Source: an uncultured Verrucomicrobiales bacterium
Lineage (GTDB): Bacteria > Verrucomicrobiota > Verrucomicrobiia > Verrucomicrobiales > DEV007
Reading direction: 5' to 3'
Assembly: GCA_943789025.1 (NCBI GenBank)
Contig: CALSSN010000007.1
Span: 62,001 to 126,000 of the forward strand
DNA length: 64,000 nucleotides
Below the pieces are notes generated by a model, which was not told the DNA's origin, did no database searches, and saw only the letters and a list, made by a program, of their open reading frames with translations. The first letter of the stretch is position 1. The number at the start of each line of letters is the position of its first letter. The translations under genes were made by a program, and so were the position numbers. This document shows, piece after piece, positions 47,649 through 57,767 of this stretch.

Positions 47649-50600
47649 ATGCCCGACTCCTTCGTTCACCTTCACCTCCACACCGAATACTCGCTCCTCG
47701 ATGGTGCGATCCGGGTGCAACCACTCATGGAGCGAGTGGCCAAGCTGAACATGCCCGCAGTCGCCATGACCGACCATGGCAACCTGTTCGGCGCCATTGA
47801 ATTTTACCAGCAGGCGAAACACTTCGAGGTCAAGCCAATCATCGGTTGCGAAGTCTACGTCGCACCTACCGAAAAAGGCCTGCGGAAAGAGATTTCCGGA
47901 CAGAAGAAAAACTACCACCTGACGCTCCTTGCCCAGAACGAAACCGGCTACAGGAACCTCGTCCGGCTTGTCTCACGCGCCCACCTCGACGGCTTCTACT
48001 ACAAGCCGCGTACCGACAAGGCGGACATGGCCGCCTTCTCGGAAGGCATCATCTGCCTTTCCGGCTGCATCAGCTCAGAGGTGAATTATTTTCTGCGCCA
48101 GAACCAACTCGATCGGGCGCGCGAGGCCATGCAGTCACTGGTGGATATTTACGGGCGCGACCAGGTCTATGTCGAGATGCACGACCACGGACTTGAGCCC
48201 CAGGCAGAAGTCCGACCTCATCTCCTCCAGTTCGCCGAGGATCTGGATCTCAGGACGGTGGCCGCCAATGACGTCCACTTCCTCAAGAGAAGCGATCACG
48301 AGGCCCACGATGTCATGATCTGCATCGGGACGAACAACAACGTTCTCGACGAGAACCGAATGCGCTACCCGGAGGAGGTCTACCTCAAGTCTCCGAAAGA
48401 GATGCGGCAGCTTTTCAAAAACGTCCCCGGGGCGTGCGATGCCACCCTCGAGATAGCGGAGCGCTGTGGCTTCGAGATGGCCCTCGACTCAGCCAGTATC
48501 GCCCGCTACCCGGTCTACACTCCCGATGCCTCTGATGGTGCCCATGAGGGTGAGGACCGCAACACCTTCTTCCGCCGGATTTGCGATGCGGGGATGGTGC
48601 GGCGTTATGGAGAGGAGCGAGGCCTCAGAGACCCCGAGCTCAGAGCCCGCCTGGAAACTGAAATTTCGCTCATGGAGGACAAGGGCTTCGTCTCCTACTT
48701 TCTTTTCGTGAAGGAATTCATGGATTGGGCGAGGGAGCAGAAGATTCCCCTCGGACCGGGTCGTGGATCTGCCGCCGGATCGATCGTCGCCTACGCCTTC
48801 GGGATCACAGACATCTGTCCTGTTCGCTTCGAGCTTTTCTTCGAGAGGTTCCTCAACCCCGAGCGCATCAGCCCGCCCGATATCGATATCGACTTCTGCC
48901 AGACCCGACGGCCGGAGGTCATTGAACACGTTCGGAAACGTTATGGTGAGCGCCGCGTCGCCCACATCATCACCTTCGGAAAAATGCTCGCGAAGGGTTC
49001 CATCCGGGACGTGGGACGGGTCCTCGGGCTCGGCTACAACGAGGCCGACCGGATCGCCAAGATGATTCCGAATGAGCTCGGCATCACCCTCTCCGAGGCC
49101 AGAAAAAAGAACCCTGAACTTCGAGAAGCTCTCAAGAACGAAGATCTGACCGCCAACCTCTGGCGTTTCGCCACTTTCATGGAAGGCCTCAAACGCAATG
49201 CCGGGGTCCACGCCGCTGGTGTTGTCATCGGTGACTGCGACCTCGACGAGCATTGTCCCCTGACCACCGACAACGAAGGGATGGTCGTCACCCAGTATGA
49301 CATGGGCCCCCTCACTGACCTCGGGATGCTCAAGATGGACTTCCTCGGACTCAAGACCCTGACGGTGATCCAAGACGCCATCGATCTGATCCATCTCAAG
49401 ACCCCCGAGTTCCGGATCGAGACCTCTGACTCATTCGACGACCAGAGAACCTTCAATCTGCTTGGGTCTGGCGAGACCGTCGCTGTCTTTCAGATGGAGT
49501 CCGGCGGCATGATGAATCTCTGTCGCCAGATGAAAGTCGACCGGATCGAAGATGTCATCGCCCTGATCGCACTCTACCGACCGGGGGCCCATGGACCTTA
49601 TCCCTGACTACGTAGCGCGAAAGCACGGCAAACAAAAAGTGACTTACGTCCACCCCCTGATGGAGGACGCTTCCAAGGAAACCTATGGCATCCTTATTTA
49701 CCAAGAACAGGTAATGAAAGCGGCTAATTTGCTTGCAGGATTCAGTCTCGGTGACGGCGATGTCCTGCGCCGTGCCATGGGGAAAAAGAAACTCTCGGAG
49801 ATGATCCTGCAGAGAGAAAAATTTGTCGAGGGATGCGCCGCGGTAAATGGAATCAAGGCCAAACAGGCAAACGACATTTTTGATCTACTGGAGAAATTCG
49901 CGGGCTACGGCTTCAACAAGTCCCACTCCGCTGCCTACGGGGTGGTCGCATGGAGAACGGCGTTCCTCAAAGCGAATTATCCTGTGGAGTTCATGGCTGC
50001 CGTGCTCTCCAATGAGATCACCAACACGGACAAAAATTTCGTTTTTCGTCGCGGAATGCCAGCGCATGGGGATCACGGTGCTTCCCCCTGACGTCAACCG
50101 CTCGCTGTTAAAATTTGCTTCGGAAAAGGGATTCGCCGCGCCGGAACCTTCGGTGGAACCAAGGCTCAAGCAGGACCAGAAAGACCTTCATGTCCGCTCA
50201 CGCGGCAAAGCCATCCGCTTCGGTCTCTCTGCCATCAAAAATGTCGGCCTCGCCGCCATGGAAGCCGTTATTCTCGAACGGGAAACGAACGGGCGATTCT
50301 CCAGCATGGAGGACTTCGCCAACCGACTCGACGGAAAAGTCGTGAACAAAAAAATTCTCGAGAGCCTCGTCAAAGCCGGCGCCTTCGACTTTCTCGATGA
50401 GAACCGTGCTTCTCTCTGCTCCCGAGTCGAGCACGTCATCGCCTCAGCATCCAGCGCCCATCGCGACCGCGACGCCGGTCAGGAATCACTTTTCGACACC
50501 ATGGAGATTGTCTCGGCGGCGCCTTCTCCTTCCGACGGCATTGGCAGTGCGGGTTCGAATGCGGAAACCGAGATTCCGGAATGGTCCAAAGATGAGTTGC

Positions 50601-51415
50601 TCCGAACCGAAAAAGACCTCCTTGGTTTTTACGTCACTGGCCACCCGCTTGACAGCTACCGTCCGGTGATCGAACACGCCCGCTACCGCCGCCTCGGCCT
50701 TGTCGAAGAAATGCAGGAGTCGAGAAAAGTCCTTGCCTTTGCGGGATACGTCAGCGGTATCGAGGTCAAATATACGAAAAAATCAGGCAAGCCCTTTGCC
50801 ATTTTCACCCTGGAAGACTTCACTGGAAGCATCGAGGCGATCGCCTGGAGTGACGTCTACCAGGAAAATATCGAAACCCTCACAGATGCCGCCGTGGTTG
50901 CCATGAAAGCGCGCATTGAGATTGATTCCCGCTCGGAAACCCGCCGGCTGATTGTGGAAAAAATCCGCCCGATCCAGAGGAATGAAGCGGACGCATTGAC
51001 GGAAGCTCAAGACACACCAGCTCCTGGCGAAAGCCTTGCGCCGGTGGAGAGTCAGCCGCTCACTGACGCCGTAGCAGTCAACACACACGCCCGGCTCGAC
51101 AACTCTTCGCTCATCAGAATCCCCGCAACATCGGAAGAATCCCTTTCTCCATCCGTGCCAACCAGCCCGACCTTAGCCACCCTGCCTCACGAGCCAACTT
51201 GTATCCACCTGACAAGTGGCATTCACACGCGCAAGGACCTCGAGGAGATCCGAGACATCGTGGCTCAATACCCCGGACGGCACCCCCTCCACCTGATCAT
51301 CACGACTGCATCGGGCGAGCAGACTGCTCTGGTAGCCGACGGTGCTTATGCAGTCGAAGTCTCGCAGGAGTTGGTTGATCGTCTCAGCCCGTGGTTTTCG
51401 GCCTCTTACGAATGA
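47649..51415 (+). pseudogene. dnaE: DNA polymerase III alpha subunit DnaE, two +1 frameshifts in this sequence
   Basis: Replicative polymerase. The PHP domain starts F-V-H-L-H-L-H-T-E-Y-S-L-L-D-G, the palm has P-D-I-D-I-D-F-C and P-G-R-G-S-A-A-G-S-I-V-A-Y, and the tail has an OB-fold with F-A-I-F-T-L-E-D. The frame is broken twice: at a G5 run (49583-49587; G4 would read R-P-G-P-M-D-L-I-P-D) and at an A5 run (50032-50036; A4 would read T-D-K-I-S-F-F-V-A-E-C). Both are one extra base in a homopolymer and the protein text is perfect on each side. The gene is essential, so sequence error is by far the likelier reading. The repaired protein is about 1,254 residues, somewhat longer than usual because of a tail near 340-440 residues from the end. 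I start at ATG 47649. Confidence 0.93.
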
Positions 51416-51485
51416 TCACTCGGGCGCTTGTTTGACACCGAGCCTTGAACCTTTCTGCTGCACCCGCAAGAAGCAGAGGGTTTCC

Positions 51486-53576
51486 CTACCCGCTCACTTT
51501 TCCTATTCCCTCTTTTTCTGCCAAAGCTTTAGCCTCGTTGAAGAGACGCTCCATGGTTGGATCGCGACCAAATCCGATATCAATTGCTCTGCGATAATGC
51601 TGCTCTGCCCGGAGACAAGCCTCCTTACTTCCATCACCAACCGCGTAGAGCACCGCCAGATTGAAGTGCGCTGGAGCGAAAGCAGGATCCAGAGTGATCG
51701 CTTCCAGAAAGCCTCGCTCTGCGCCTTTGAACTCTCCAAGCCGCGCCGAAGTAATGCCAACATAGTAATGCACTTTGACATTATCGGGATCGAGTTGCGC
51801 TGCATTTTCCAGGGCAAGCAGGGCATCACCATTTCTTCCCTGCCAGTAGTGGCTCATCCCCAGCATAAAGTGAACAAAGGCATTATCCGGATGAATGGCT
51901 CGCGCCTTGGTCAATGCCTGCTGCGCAGCCTCAAACTTCTTCAGGCGCATCCTTACCACGCCTAAATTCGCCAATGCCAACCCGTGCTTATCGGAACTCG
52001 GATCGGTCTCTACAAACTCTTCGTAGAGTTGCTCTGCGCGGGGGAAATCCTTGGTAAAAAAAGCATCTTCGGCACGCTTGGCAATTTCCTCAGGAGTGTT
52101 CTTTTGATCTCCAGCGGATTCGACGTATTTGACAGCGGAGGCCAGTTCTGTCGCCGATGGCGATGCAGCCTTGGCCATCATCATAGCATTGATGCCGTTT
52201 TTCTCTTCCGGCGCGAGGTCATACTTCACTAAAAGCGCACGTTCTTCTGGATTCAAAATCGGGCGATCTTCGGACAACTTCGCAAGTCGGTCGATCAGCT
52301 CCTGCGATGCCCCTTCCAGTTGCTCAAGCTCATATCGAACCAGTTGGTTAGTCTGCTGTTGGCGCACCTGCTGCCGAAGTTGCCGGACGATAAGACCCCG
52401 CAAAAGCGCATTCTCAGCTAGAAGCTCCTCCGGAGCATCTTCGACCCCTCCCTCATCGTCCAGCATCCGCATGGTCGACTCAAGGCGATTCTCCAAATCA
52501 GCAATGGTTGCCACATAGCCTGAAGACTGACGCTTCACCGCAACCAGCTCCTCCCGAACGTCCCTTACCCGCGACTCCAACCGAGCGATCTGAATATCTT
52601 TGTTTCGGCTTTCTCGGGACAGGCCCTCCATTTCGTCCTGCGCTGCCTGCAGCTTTTTTTGCAGCATGCTGTTCTTTTCTGCCAGAGCGACAAGCGCGCC
52701 GTCGCCATGATCCTCCCTGCTTGATACGATGAGCTCCATCTGGTCCCGCTCTTTGATCACCGCGTCTCTCTCGGCTTGATACCGGACGGCGGCTGCATTG
52801 GAATTCTCCAGAGCTCCGAGCAATCGGCTGGTCTCCTCGTTGGCTTTCTCTAACTGGGTCGAAGCCTGAAGTAATTGCCTTTTCAGTATCGATTTTTCTC
52901 TCTCCATGAAAGCGACTGACGAGGAGTCGCCTTTCTTCGCCTGCTCAAGCTCCTGCTCAATCCGCGCAATCCGATTCATGGCCGAAGCCTCCTCATTTTT
53001 TGCTGCCGCTATTTTTGCAATCGAGTCTTTCACTACCCTCTTCTGAGAATCCAACTCCTCCCGGATCTTTCTGTTCGCCTCCTGCAGTTGGCGGATTTGC
53101 TCTTCATAAACATCGATCTGGTTTTGAATCTGGCCACTAAGGCCGGGCCCGGGGCTCGATCGCTGAGACGAGGACGGCGTGCTCCTTCCCGGCGGATAGT
53201 TCGGGATGACAATGGAAGTCGAGCTCTTCTGACCTGTGAGGGTTGATCCGCCAGATCCTGCCTCCACGCTTTGCAGCGCCTCCATCACCTTGCGGTTGCG
53301 GAATTCTACCATTTTCGGATTCCAACTCGGGAAGCTCCGCCTGACCCCCTCAAAGAGGGCAATCGACTGCCCGTACCTTCTCTTTGCACCAGCGACATCA
53401 CCTAGCTTCTCGAACCTGCCTCCGTCCTGAAAAGCGATATATGCCTGCAGATAGGCTGCCGAGGGATCCGCTTGCTCCTCTGCGAACGCAGCAGGCACAG
53501 AAACGAGAAGCAGCAGCAGCAGAGCAAGGGGGAGGAAGAACCGGCCTTCCAAGCCTCGAGGCTGACGCTGTTTCAT
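51486..53576 (-). CDS. Secreted coiled-coil and TPR-repeat protein
   Basis: About 696 residues. The N-terminal signal is L-P-L-A-L-L-L-L-L-L-V-S-V-P-A-A-F-A. A first TPR-like region (about 45-100) is followed by a low-complexity linker. Next comes a long coiled coil (about 150-400) rich in E, K, R and Q heptads, with Q-L-R-Q-Q-V-R-Q-Q-Q near its end. Several TPR repeats from about residue 500 to the C-terminus show A-E-Q-L-Y-E-E-F-V-E, A-L-A-N-L-G-V-V, H-Y-Y-V-G-I and A-H-F-N-L-A-V-L-Y-A. An envelope scaffold role is plausible but inferred. ATG 53576 (M-K-Q-R-Q) is preferred; two further ATGs in frame upstream come from a tandem 9-base repeat. It converges with dnaE. Confidence 0.85.
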   Translation of the reverse strand: MKQRQPRGLEGRFFLPLALLLLLLVSVPAAFAEEQADPSAAYLQAYIAFQDGGRFEKLGDVAGAKRRYGQSIALFEGVRRSFPSWNPKMVEFRNRKVMEALQSVEAGSGGSTLTGQKSSTSIVIPNYPPGRSTPSSSQRSSPGPGLSGQIQNQIDVYEEQIRQLQEANRKIREELDSQKRVVKDSIAKIAAAKNEEASAMNRIARIEQELEQAKKGDSSSVAFMEREKSILKRQLLQASTQLEKANEETSRLLGALENSNAAAVRYQAERDAVIKERDQMELIVSSREDHGDGALVALAEKNSMLQKKLQAAQDEMEGLSRESRNKDIQIARLESRVRDVREELVAVKRQSSGYVATIADLENRLESTMRMLDDEGGVEDAPEELLAENALLRGLIVRQLRQQVRQQQTNQLVRYELEQLEGASQELIDRLAKLSEDRPILNPEERALLVKYDLAPEEKNGINAMMMAKAASPSATELASAVKYVESAGDQKNTPEEIAKRAEDAFFTKDFPRAEQLYEEFVETDPSSDKHGLALANLGVVRMRLKKFEAAQQALTKARAIHPDNAFVHFMLGMSHYWQGRNGDALLALENAAQLDPDNVKVHYYVGITSARLGEFKGAERGFLEAITLDPAFAPAHFNLAVLYAVGDGSKEACLRAEQHYRRAIDIGFGRDPTMERLFNEAKALAEKEGIGKVSG

Positions 53577-53731
53577 GACATTCATGACATTCATGACGAA
53601 CATGAAGATTAAGCTAAAATAGCGCCCGTGTAAACTCCTGACCCAGTAGGCAGTAATTGGCCCTCATCCACGCTTCTGCGGGACCCTTGCTAAAACGAAA
53701 AAATTCATGTTAGATCTTCTTCATTCCTGAA

Positions 53732-54352
53732 ATGGTCGCTCTCTGTCAGAAACGTGTGCTGGTGCTTAATCGGCTCTGGCAACCGATCCATATCTGCTCA
53801 CCACGGCGAGCCATCGGACTCCTCTACCTCGATCACGCTCAGGTCGTCGATTCGGATGGCAGCGCCATTCACGGAACCCACGATTTCAGGTCCTGGCTGA
53901 AGGAATCGACGGTGCGGATACGAGCAAAAAAAACCGATGGCCTCGCCTCGATGGGAAGCACATCCATCCGGGTTCTGGTGCCCAGTATCATCGTGCTTTC
54001 AGCCTTCGACAGGTTTCCAAAACGCGATGTCAAATTCACTCGGGAGAATATTTTTCGACGTGACGACTTTACCTGCCAGTATTGTGGCCAGCAAAAAGAG
54101 CCTGAAGATCTCAACATTGATCACGTGATTCCGCGAAACAAGGGAGGAGCAAATGTCTGGGAAAATGTGGTCTGCTCCTGCATTCTCTGTAATACGAGAA
54201 AAGGCAACAAATTGCCCGGCAAAGACAGTGGCACCTTTCCGATCAGGAAGCCGAAAGCCCCACTCTGGAGGCCCCTGGGCGCCAACTGTCAGTTCAACGC
54301 AGCGACGCTTGATCAACGCTGGTCACTTTTTGTCCAACCTGTCGCTGCCTAG
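53732..54352 (+). CDS. HNH endonuclease family protein
   Basis: A 206-residue protein. The N-terminus (V-L-V-L-N-R-L-W-Q-P-I-H-I-C and R-A-I-G-L-L-Y-L) is typical of a widespread bacterial HNH family. The nuclease core has F-T-C-Q-Y-C-G, then L-N-I-D-H-V-I-P-R, N-V-W-E-N-V-V-C and C-I-L-C-N-T-R-K-G-N; the two C-x2-C pairs are intact for zinc. Function in the cell is unknown; not obviously mobile. It is divergent from the TPR gene with about 150 bases between starts. A gene-poor gap with a repeat follows. Confidence 0.9.
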   Translation: MVALCQKRVLVLNRLWQPIHICSPRRAIGLLYLDHAQVVDSDGSAIHGTHDFRSWLKESTVRIRAKKTDGLASMGSTSIRVLVPSIIVLSAFDRFPKRDVKFTRENIFRRDDFTCQYCGQQKEPEDLNIDHVIPRNKGGANVWENVVCSCILCNTRKGNKLPGKDSGTFPIRKPKAPLWRPLGANCQFNAATLDQRWSLFVQPVAA

Positions 54353-54832
54353 TTGGAGCTCCGTTCGCAATGAAGAAGTTGCAGGCGAGGCATGGTTTTA
54401 GGGGCTCTGGTGATAATCCTAGAAGCGGAAATGAAAATCTCAAAATCTTTCATGCATATTTATCATCAGCGGATTACAGATAATTTCTCTCTGTGAGGAA
54501 AGTCGAGATTTGTCGTCTTGAACCGAGCTTCAAGCGAGAGCGCGCCTGGGAGCGTAGGCAAGCCAAGGTATCTGGAGAGAGGCGAAGCCAAATCTCTGGA
54601 TTGGCCTGTAGCGTAAGGGATTCCGAAAGCCGGCCTCCGCAGGCCCGAGATCCATCGTCGCAAGCTCCTCTGGATGACAGGTTGCGACACCCCATTGTCG
54701 TTTTTAGGTTTAAGAGTCCATGTCATCTCACCGACCCTCCCCTTCCGCCCTGGGGCGCTGCGCGGCGACGATACGGCAGCAAGGTAAAAAATTGATTTCC
54801 CGGCAGTAATTTTCTCCACCGCGTAAGGAAGC
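54353..54832. other. Intergenic region with dispersed repeat copy B
   Basis: 480 bases with no gene. The repeat copy lies at 54587-54705. A short AT-rich stretch near 54360-54480 may hold the end of the HNH transcript, but no clear terminator was seen. Confidence 0.55.
54587..54705 (-). repeat. Dispersed intergenic repeat, copy B
   Basis: 119 bases on the minus strand related to 36233-36351. The shared core AGGAGCTTGCGACGA and the frame V-I-Q-R-S-L-R-R-x-I-S-G are present. Confidence 0.8.
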
Positions 54833-56677
54833 ATGAAGAGATTCACACAGTGGATAAAGAATTTCCGTCAACAAAGTGGCACAGGAACCGTTGGCGTTCT
54901 CCTGCTCCTGGGCCTGATCACGGCCGGCACTTTCGTTTATCTGGTGAATGCCGAAAGCCCCTGGGACGGAACCGTCACCAGGCAACTCGATGCCGGTCTA
55001 GATCTCGGCTACCGTGAATACGGCATCATCGGCCTCTGGTGGGCGAGCTGGGTTAACCTCGGGCTATCCATCCTCGGGATGGCCATCGTGTTGTGGTGGC
55101 GCTGCCCGCTCCCTGCAAGCCCCACTGCCCCGTCGTTTCTTCCCAGAACTTCACGCGCATGGGTACTGGCAGGTCTGTTCGGAGCCATCGTTGTCGGAAC
55201 TTATTTTCGTGCCCCGCGGCTGAATCACAGCCTTTGGAACGATGAAGAATATGCGCTCCGGAAATACACCTGGGGAGAATTTCGACTGGATAAGGACGGC
55301 CAGCAGAATTTCAAAGAAGTGCCGTGGAAAAAATCGTTGTTTGCGAACAAATCGAATAACCACCTCGGATTTACTCTGCCCGCTCGAGCAATCATGGGCC
55401 TTGAAGCATCCCTGCGGGCCACTCCCGACCCTTCCTTCAATGAAGTCACATTTCGCCTCTTTCCCTTTTTCACCAGCATCGGCAGCATCGCCTTACTCGT
55501 CTTCCTTGGGCATGCTTTGGGCAACGTTCGCGCTGGGCTTGTCGCCGCTTATTTGCTGGCGCTTAATCCCTGGCACATCATTCATTCGACCAATGCCAGG
55601 GGGTATGCGCCGATGTTATTCTGGATTATCCTCGGGCTTCTCTGTATGCTTCTGGCCGTCAAAACCCACCGCTGGCGATGGTGGCTCGGTTTTGGTATCT
55701 GCCAAATGCTGATGGCGATCTGCTTCCCGCTTTCCCTGTGGGTCGCAGTGGTTCAGAATCTGGGCATTCCCTTCCTCATCATGGGAAATTCGAAAGCTGA
55801 ACGCGTCCCTCAGTTTGGAAGATGGTTGATCGCTAATCTTATCTCTGCCATGGCTTTCTTTCACCTTTTCGCTCCCTCCATTCCCCAAATTCTATCCTAT
55901 GCGCAACGCGATGAATGGAAGGGGGCAATCCATGCTGGATGGCTCAAAGAGTGGTGGAGTTTTGCCCAGGCGGGAATGCCTTGGATGGCCCCAGAACCAG
56001 AACTTCACCTCGGCGGCAGCGGCAAACTTGAAACCCGCGGGTTCCTTACGATTCTGGCACCTCTGACAATCCTGGCTGGTTTTCTTAAACTGTTGCACCA
56101 GAATCCACGAACGCGCGTCGTGATCCTCAGTCTGCTTTTGAGCGGCGTTTTTCATTTAGCAGCAAGCCATATAAGTGAAACTTACCAGCACATCTGGTAT
56201 GTCTTCTGGCCCGTTGTGGGCATGGTCCTCGCTGCGGCTTGGGCGGCAGAGTGGATTTCTCACCCAATCATCCGCAACACACTTCAAATCGGCATCGTGC
56301 TGATTTTTGCCCTCTTGCCGATGAAAAATCGCCTTCGGATCCGTAACCATGCGCTGCAACCCATGAGGGAAACCGTGGCTTTCATCCGCCAGAAAAGCCC
56401 AATGGCACTCACCGTGACTCTCGGGCCAGGGGCCAGACAAACCAAAAGCTACGACCCAATGGCCATGGTTGTGGAATCGAGTAAAGAGTTGGAGCAAGCG
56501 ATTGGCGCGGCAAAGAATGCCAACCAGCCGCTCTACGTGTACTTCGCCGGGAATGCCGAAACACAAAAACGCTTTCCTGCACTCCATCAGAAAATCATGG
56601 ACGAATTGCGCCTGGTTACCGAATTCAAAGGTCTGGAAGCACTCTGGTCCTACCAAGTCTACCAACTGCCAGAATAA
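54833..56677 (+). CDS. GT-C-type membrane glycosyltransferase-like protein
   Basis: A 614-residue integral membrane protein with about 12 hydrophobic segments. A luminal acidic motif N-D-E-E-Y (about residues 136-140, after S-L-W) sits in the first loop of the PMT/ArnT/GT39-like fold, the expected position of the catalytic acid. Polar loops and a last soluble domain (ending L-W-S-Y-Q-V-Y-Q-L-P-E) follow. Polyprenyl-phosphate-sugar dependent transfer is the expected activity, but substrate and acceptor are unknown. No sugar-nucleotide genes are adjacent; panC is next, convergent. Confidence 0.8.
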   Translation: MKRFTQWIKNFRQQSGTGTVGVLLLLGLITAGTFVYLVNAESPWDGTVTRQLDAGLDLGYREYGIIGLWWASWVNLGLSILGMAIVLWWRCPLPASPTAPSFLPRTSRAWVLAGLFGAIVVGTYFRAPRLNHSLWNDEEYALRKYTWGEFRLDKDGQQNFKEVPWKKSLFANKSNNHLGFTLPARAIMGLEASLRATPDPSFNEVTFRLFPFFTSIGSIALLVFLGHALGNVRAGLVAAYLLALNPWHIIHSTNARGYAPMLFWIILGLLCMLLAVKTHRWRWWLGFGICQMLMAICFPLSLWVAVVQNLGIPFLIMGNSKAERVPQFGRWLIANLISAMAFFHLFAPSIPQILSYAQRDEWKGAIHAGWLKEWWSFAQAGMPWMAPEPELHLGGSGKLETRGFLTILAPLTILAGFLKLLHQNPRTRVVILSLLLSGVFHLAASHISETYQHIWYVFWPVVGMVLAAAWAAEWISHPIIRNTLQIGIVLIFALLPMKNRLRIRNHALQPMRETVAFIRQKSPMALTVTLGPGARQTKSYDPMAMVVESSKELEQAIGAAKNANQPLYVYFAGNAETQKRFPALHQKIMDELRLVTEFKGLEALWSYQVYQLPE

Positions 56678-56799
56678 AGGTTACGGCACTTGAATCCTCT
56701 GGCCGGCCACGATGGGCGCTGGGCGGATGCGGCTTCAGCCTTAGCCCAATAAAATTGCTTCGTCATCCACCGTCGAAGTTCGCGGCCTAACGGGAGGGA

Positions 56800-57675
56800 T
56801 CAGCGGTCGAGTTCGATGTTATCGATGAGGCGGGTCTTCCCGAAGAAGACTGCGGCAGCGATGAGGGCGTGGTCGGGAATGGGGGAGGCTGGGGCAATCG
56901 GCGCGAGGCTGCCACAGTCGACGAGCTCGAGGTAATCGACGCGGGCGTCGGGGGCGTCGGTGGCGAGGGTGGCGCGGACACGGTCGACGAGGTCTGAGGC
57001 GGTCGGGTCGCCAGCGCGGTGGAGCGCGTGGGCGGCGAGGAGTCCCCGGCGGAGAGCGGTTGCCTGGGTGCGTTGGTCGGGTGTGAGGTAGGTATTCCTG
57101 GAACTGAGAGCGAGGCCGTCGGACTGGCGGACGGTTTCGGCACCGACTATCTTGACCGGAACGTCGAGGTCGGCAACCATGCGGCGGAGCACAGCGAGCT
57201 GCTGGTAGTCTTTTTTACCGAAAATGGCGGTGTCGGGGGCGATGAGGTTGAGGAGCTTAAGGACAACCGTGCAGACCCCGTCGAAGTGTCCCGGGCGGGA
57301 AGCGCCACAGAGGCCCTGGGAAAGCGAGGCCTCGGAGACGCTGGTAGTCGAAAGCCCGGTCGGGTAGATCTCCTCCCGGGTCGGGCAGAAAACGACGTCG
57401 ACGCCGGCAGCAGCGCAAGTTTCCAGATCGGCCTCGAGGCTGCGCGGGTAGGCGTCGAAGTCCTCTCCAGGACCGAACTGGGTCGGGTTGACGAAGATGC
57501 TGGCCACCAGAGTCCCGCCATCGCCGGCGAGCTGGCGACCTGTCTCGAGCAGTGCGGCATGGCCGCGGTGGAGCGCACCCATGGTGGGAACGAGGACGCG
57601 CGGGCGCGAAGTCTCATTGAGCAGACTGGCGAGTTCCTCCCGGGTGGTGACTAGAGATGGCGTGCAGTGGTGCAT
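56800..57675 (-). CDS. panC: Pantothenate synthetase (pantoate-beta-alanine ligase)
   Basis: A 291-residue ligase that joins pantoate and beta-alanine with ATP in the coenzyme A pathway. The HxGH signature is present as P-T-M-G-A-L-H-R-G-H, then F-V-N-P-T-Q-F, G-H-F-D-G-V-C-T-V-V, F-G-K-K-D-Y-Q-Q-L and L-S-S-R-N-T-Y-L, all family hallmarks. Length normal, frame intact. The ATG at 57675 (M-H-H-C-T-P) fits. It is divergent from the opp-like operon with a 92-base gap. Confidence 0.96.
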   Translation of the reverse strand: MHHCTPSLVTTREELASLLNETSRPRVLVPTMGALHRGHAALLETGRQLAGDGGTLVASIFVNPTQFGPGEDFDAYPRSLEADLETCAAAGVDVVFCPTREEIYPTGLSTTSVSEASLSQGLCGASRPGHFDGVCTVVLKLLNLIAPDTAIFGKKDYQQLAVLRRMVADLDVPVKIVGAETVRQSDGLALSSRNTYLTPDQRTQATALRRGLLAAHALHRAGDPTASDLVDRVRATLATDAPDARVDYLELVDCGSLAPIAPASPIPDHALIAAAVFFGKTRLIDNIELDR

Positions 57676-57767
57676 GGTGACGGAGGGTAACCTCCCGTGG
57701 GAAAGAGCTGGGGAAAAGGTTTTTCTCCAGTTGGCAAAGTGGCGGGCTGGCCACTACCCTTGCCGTC

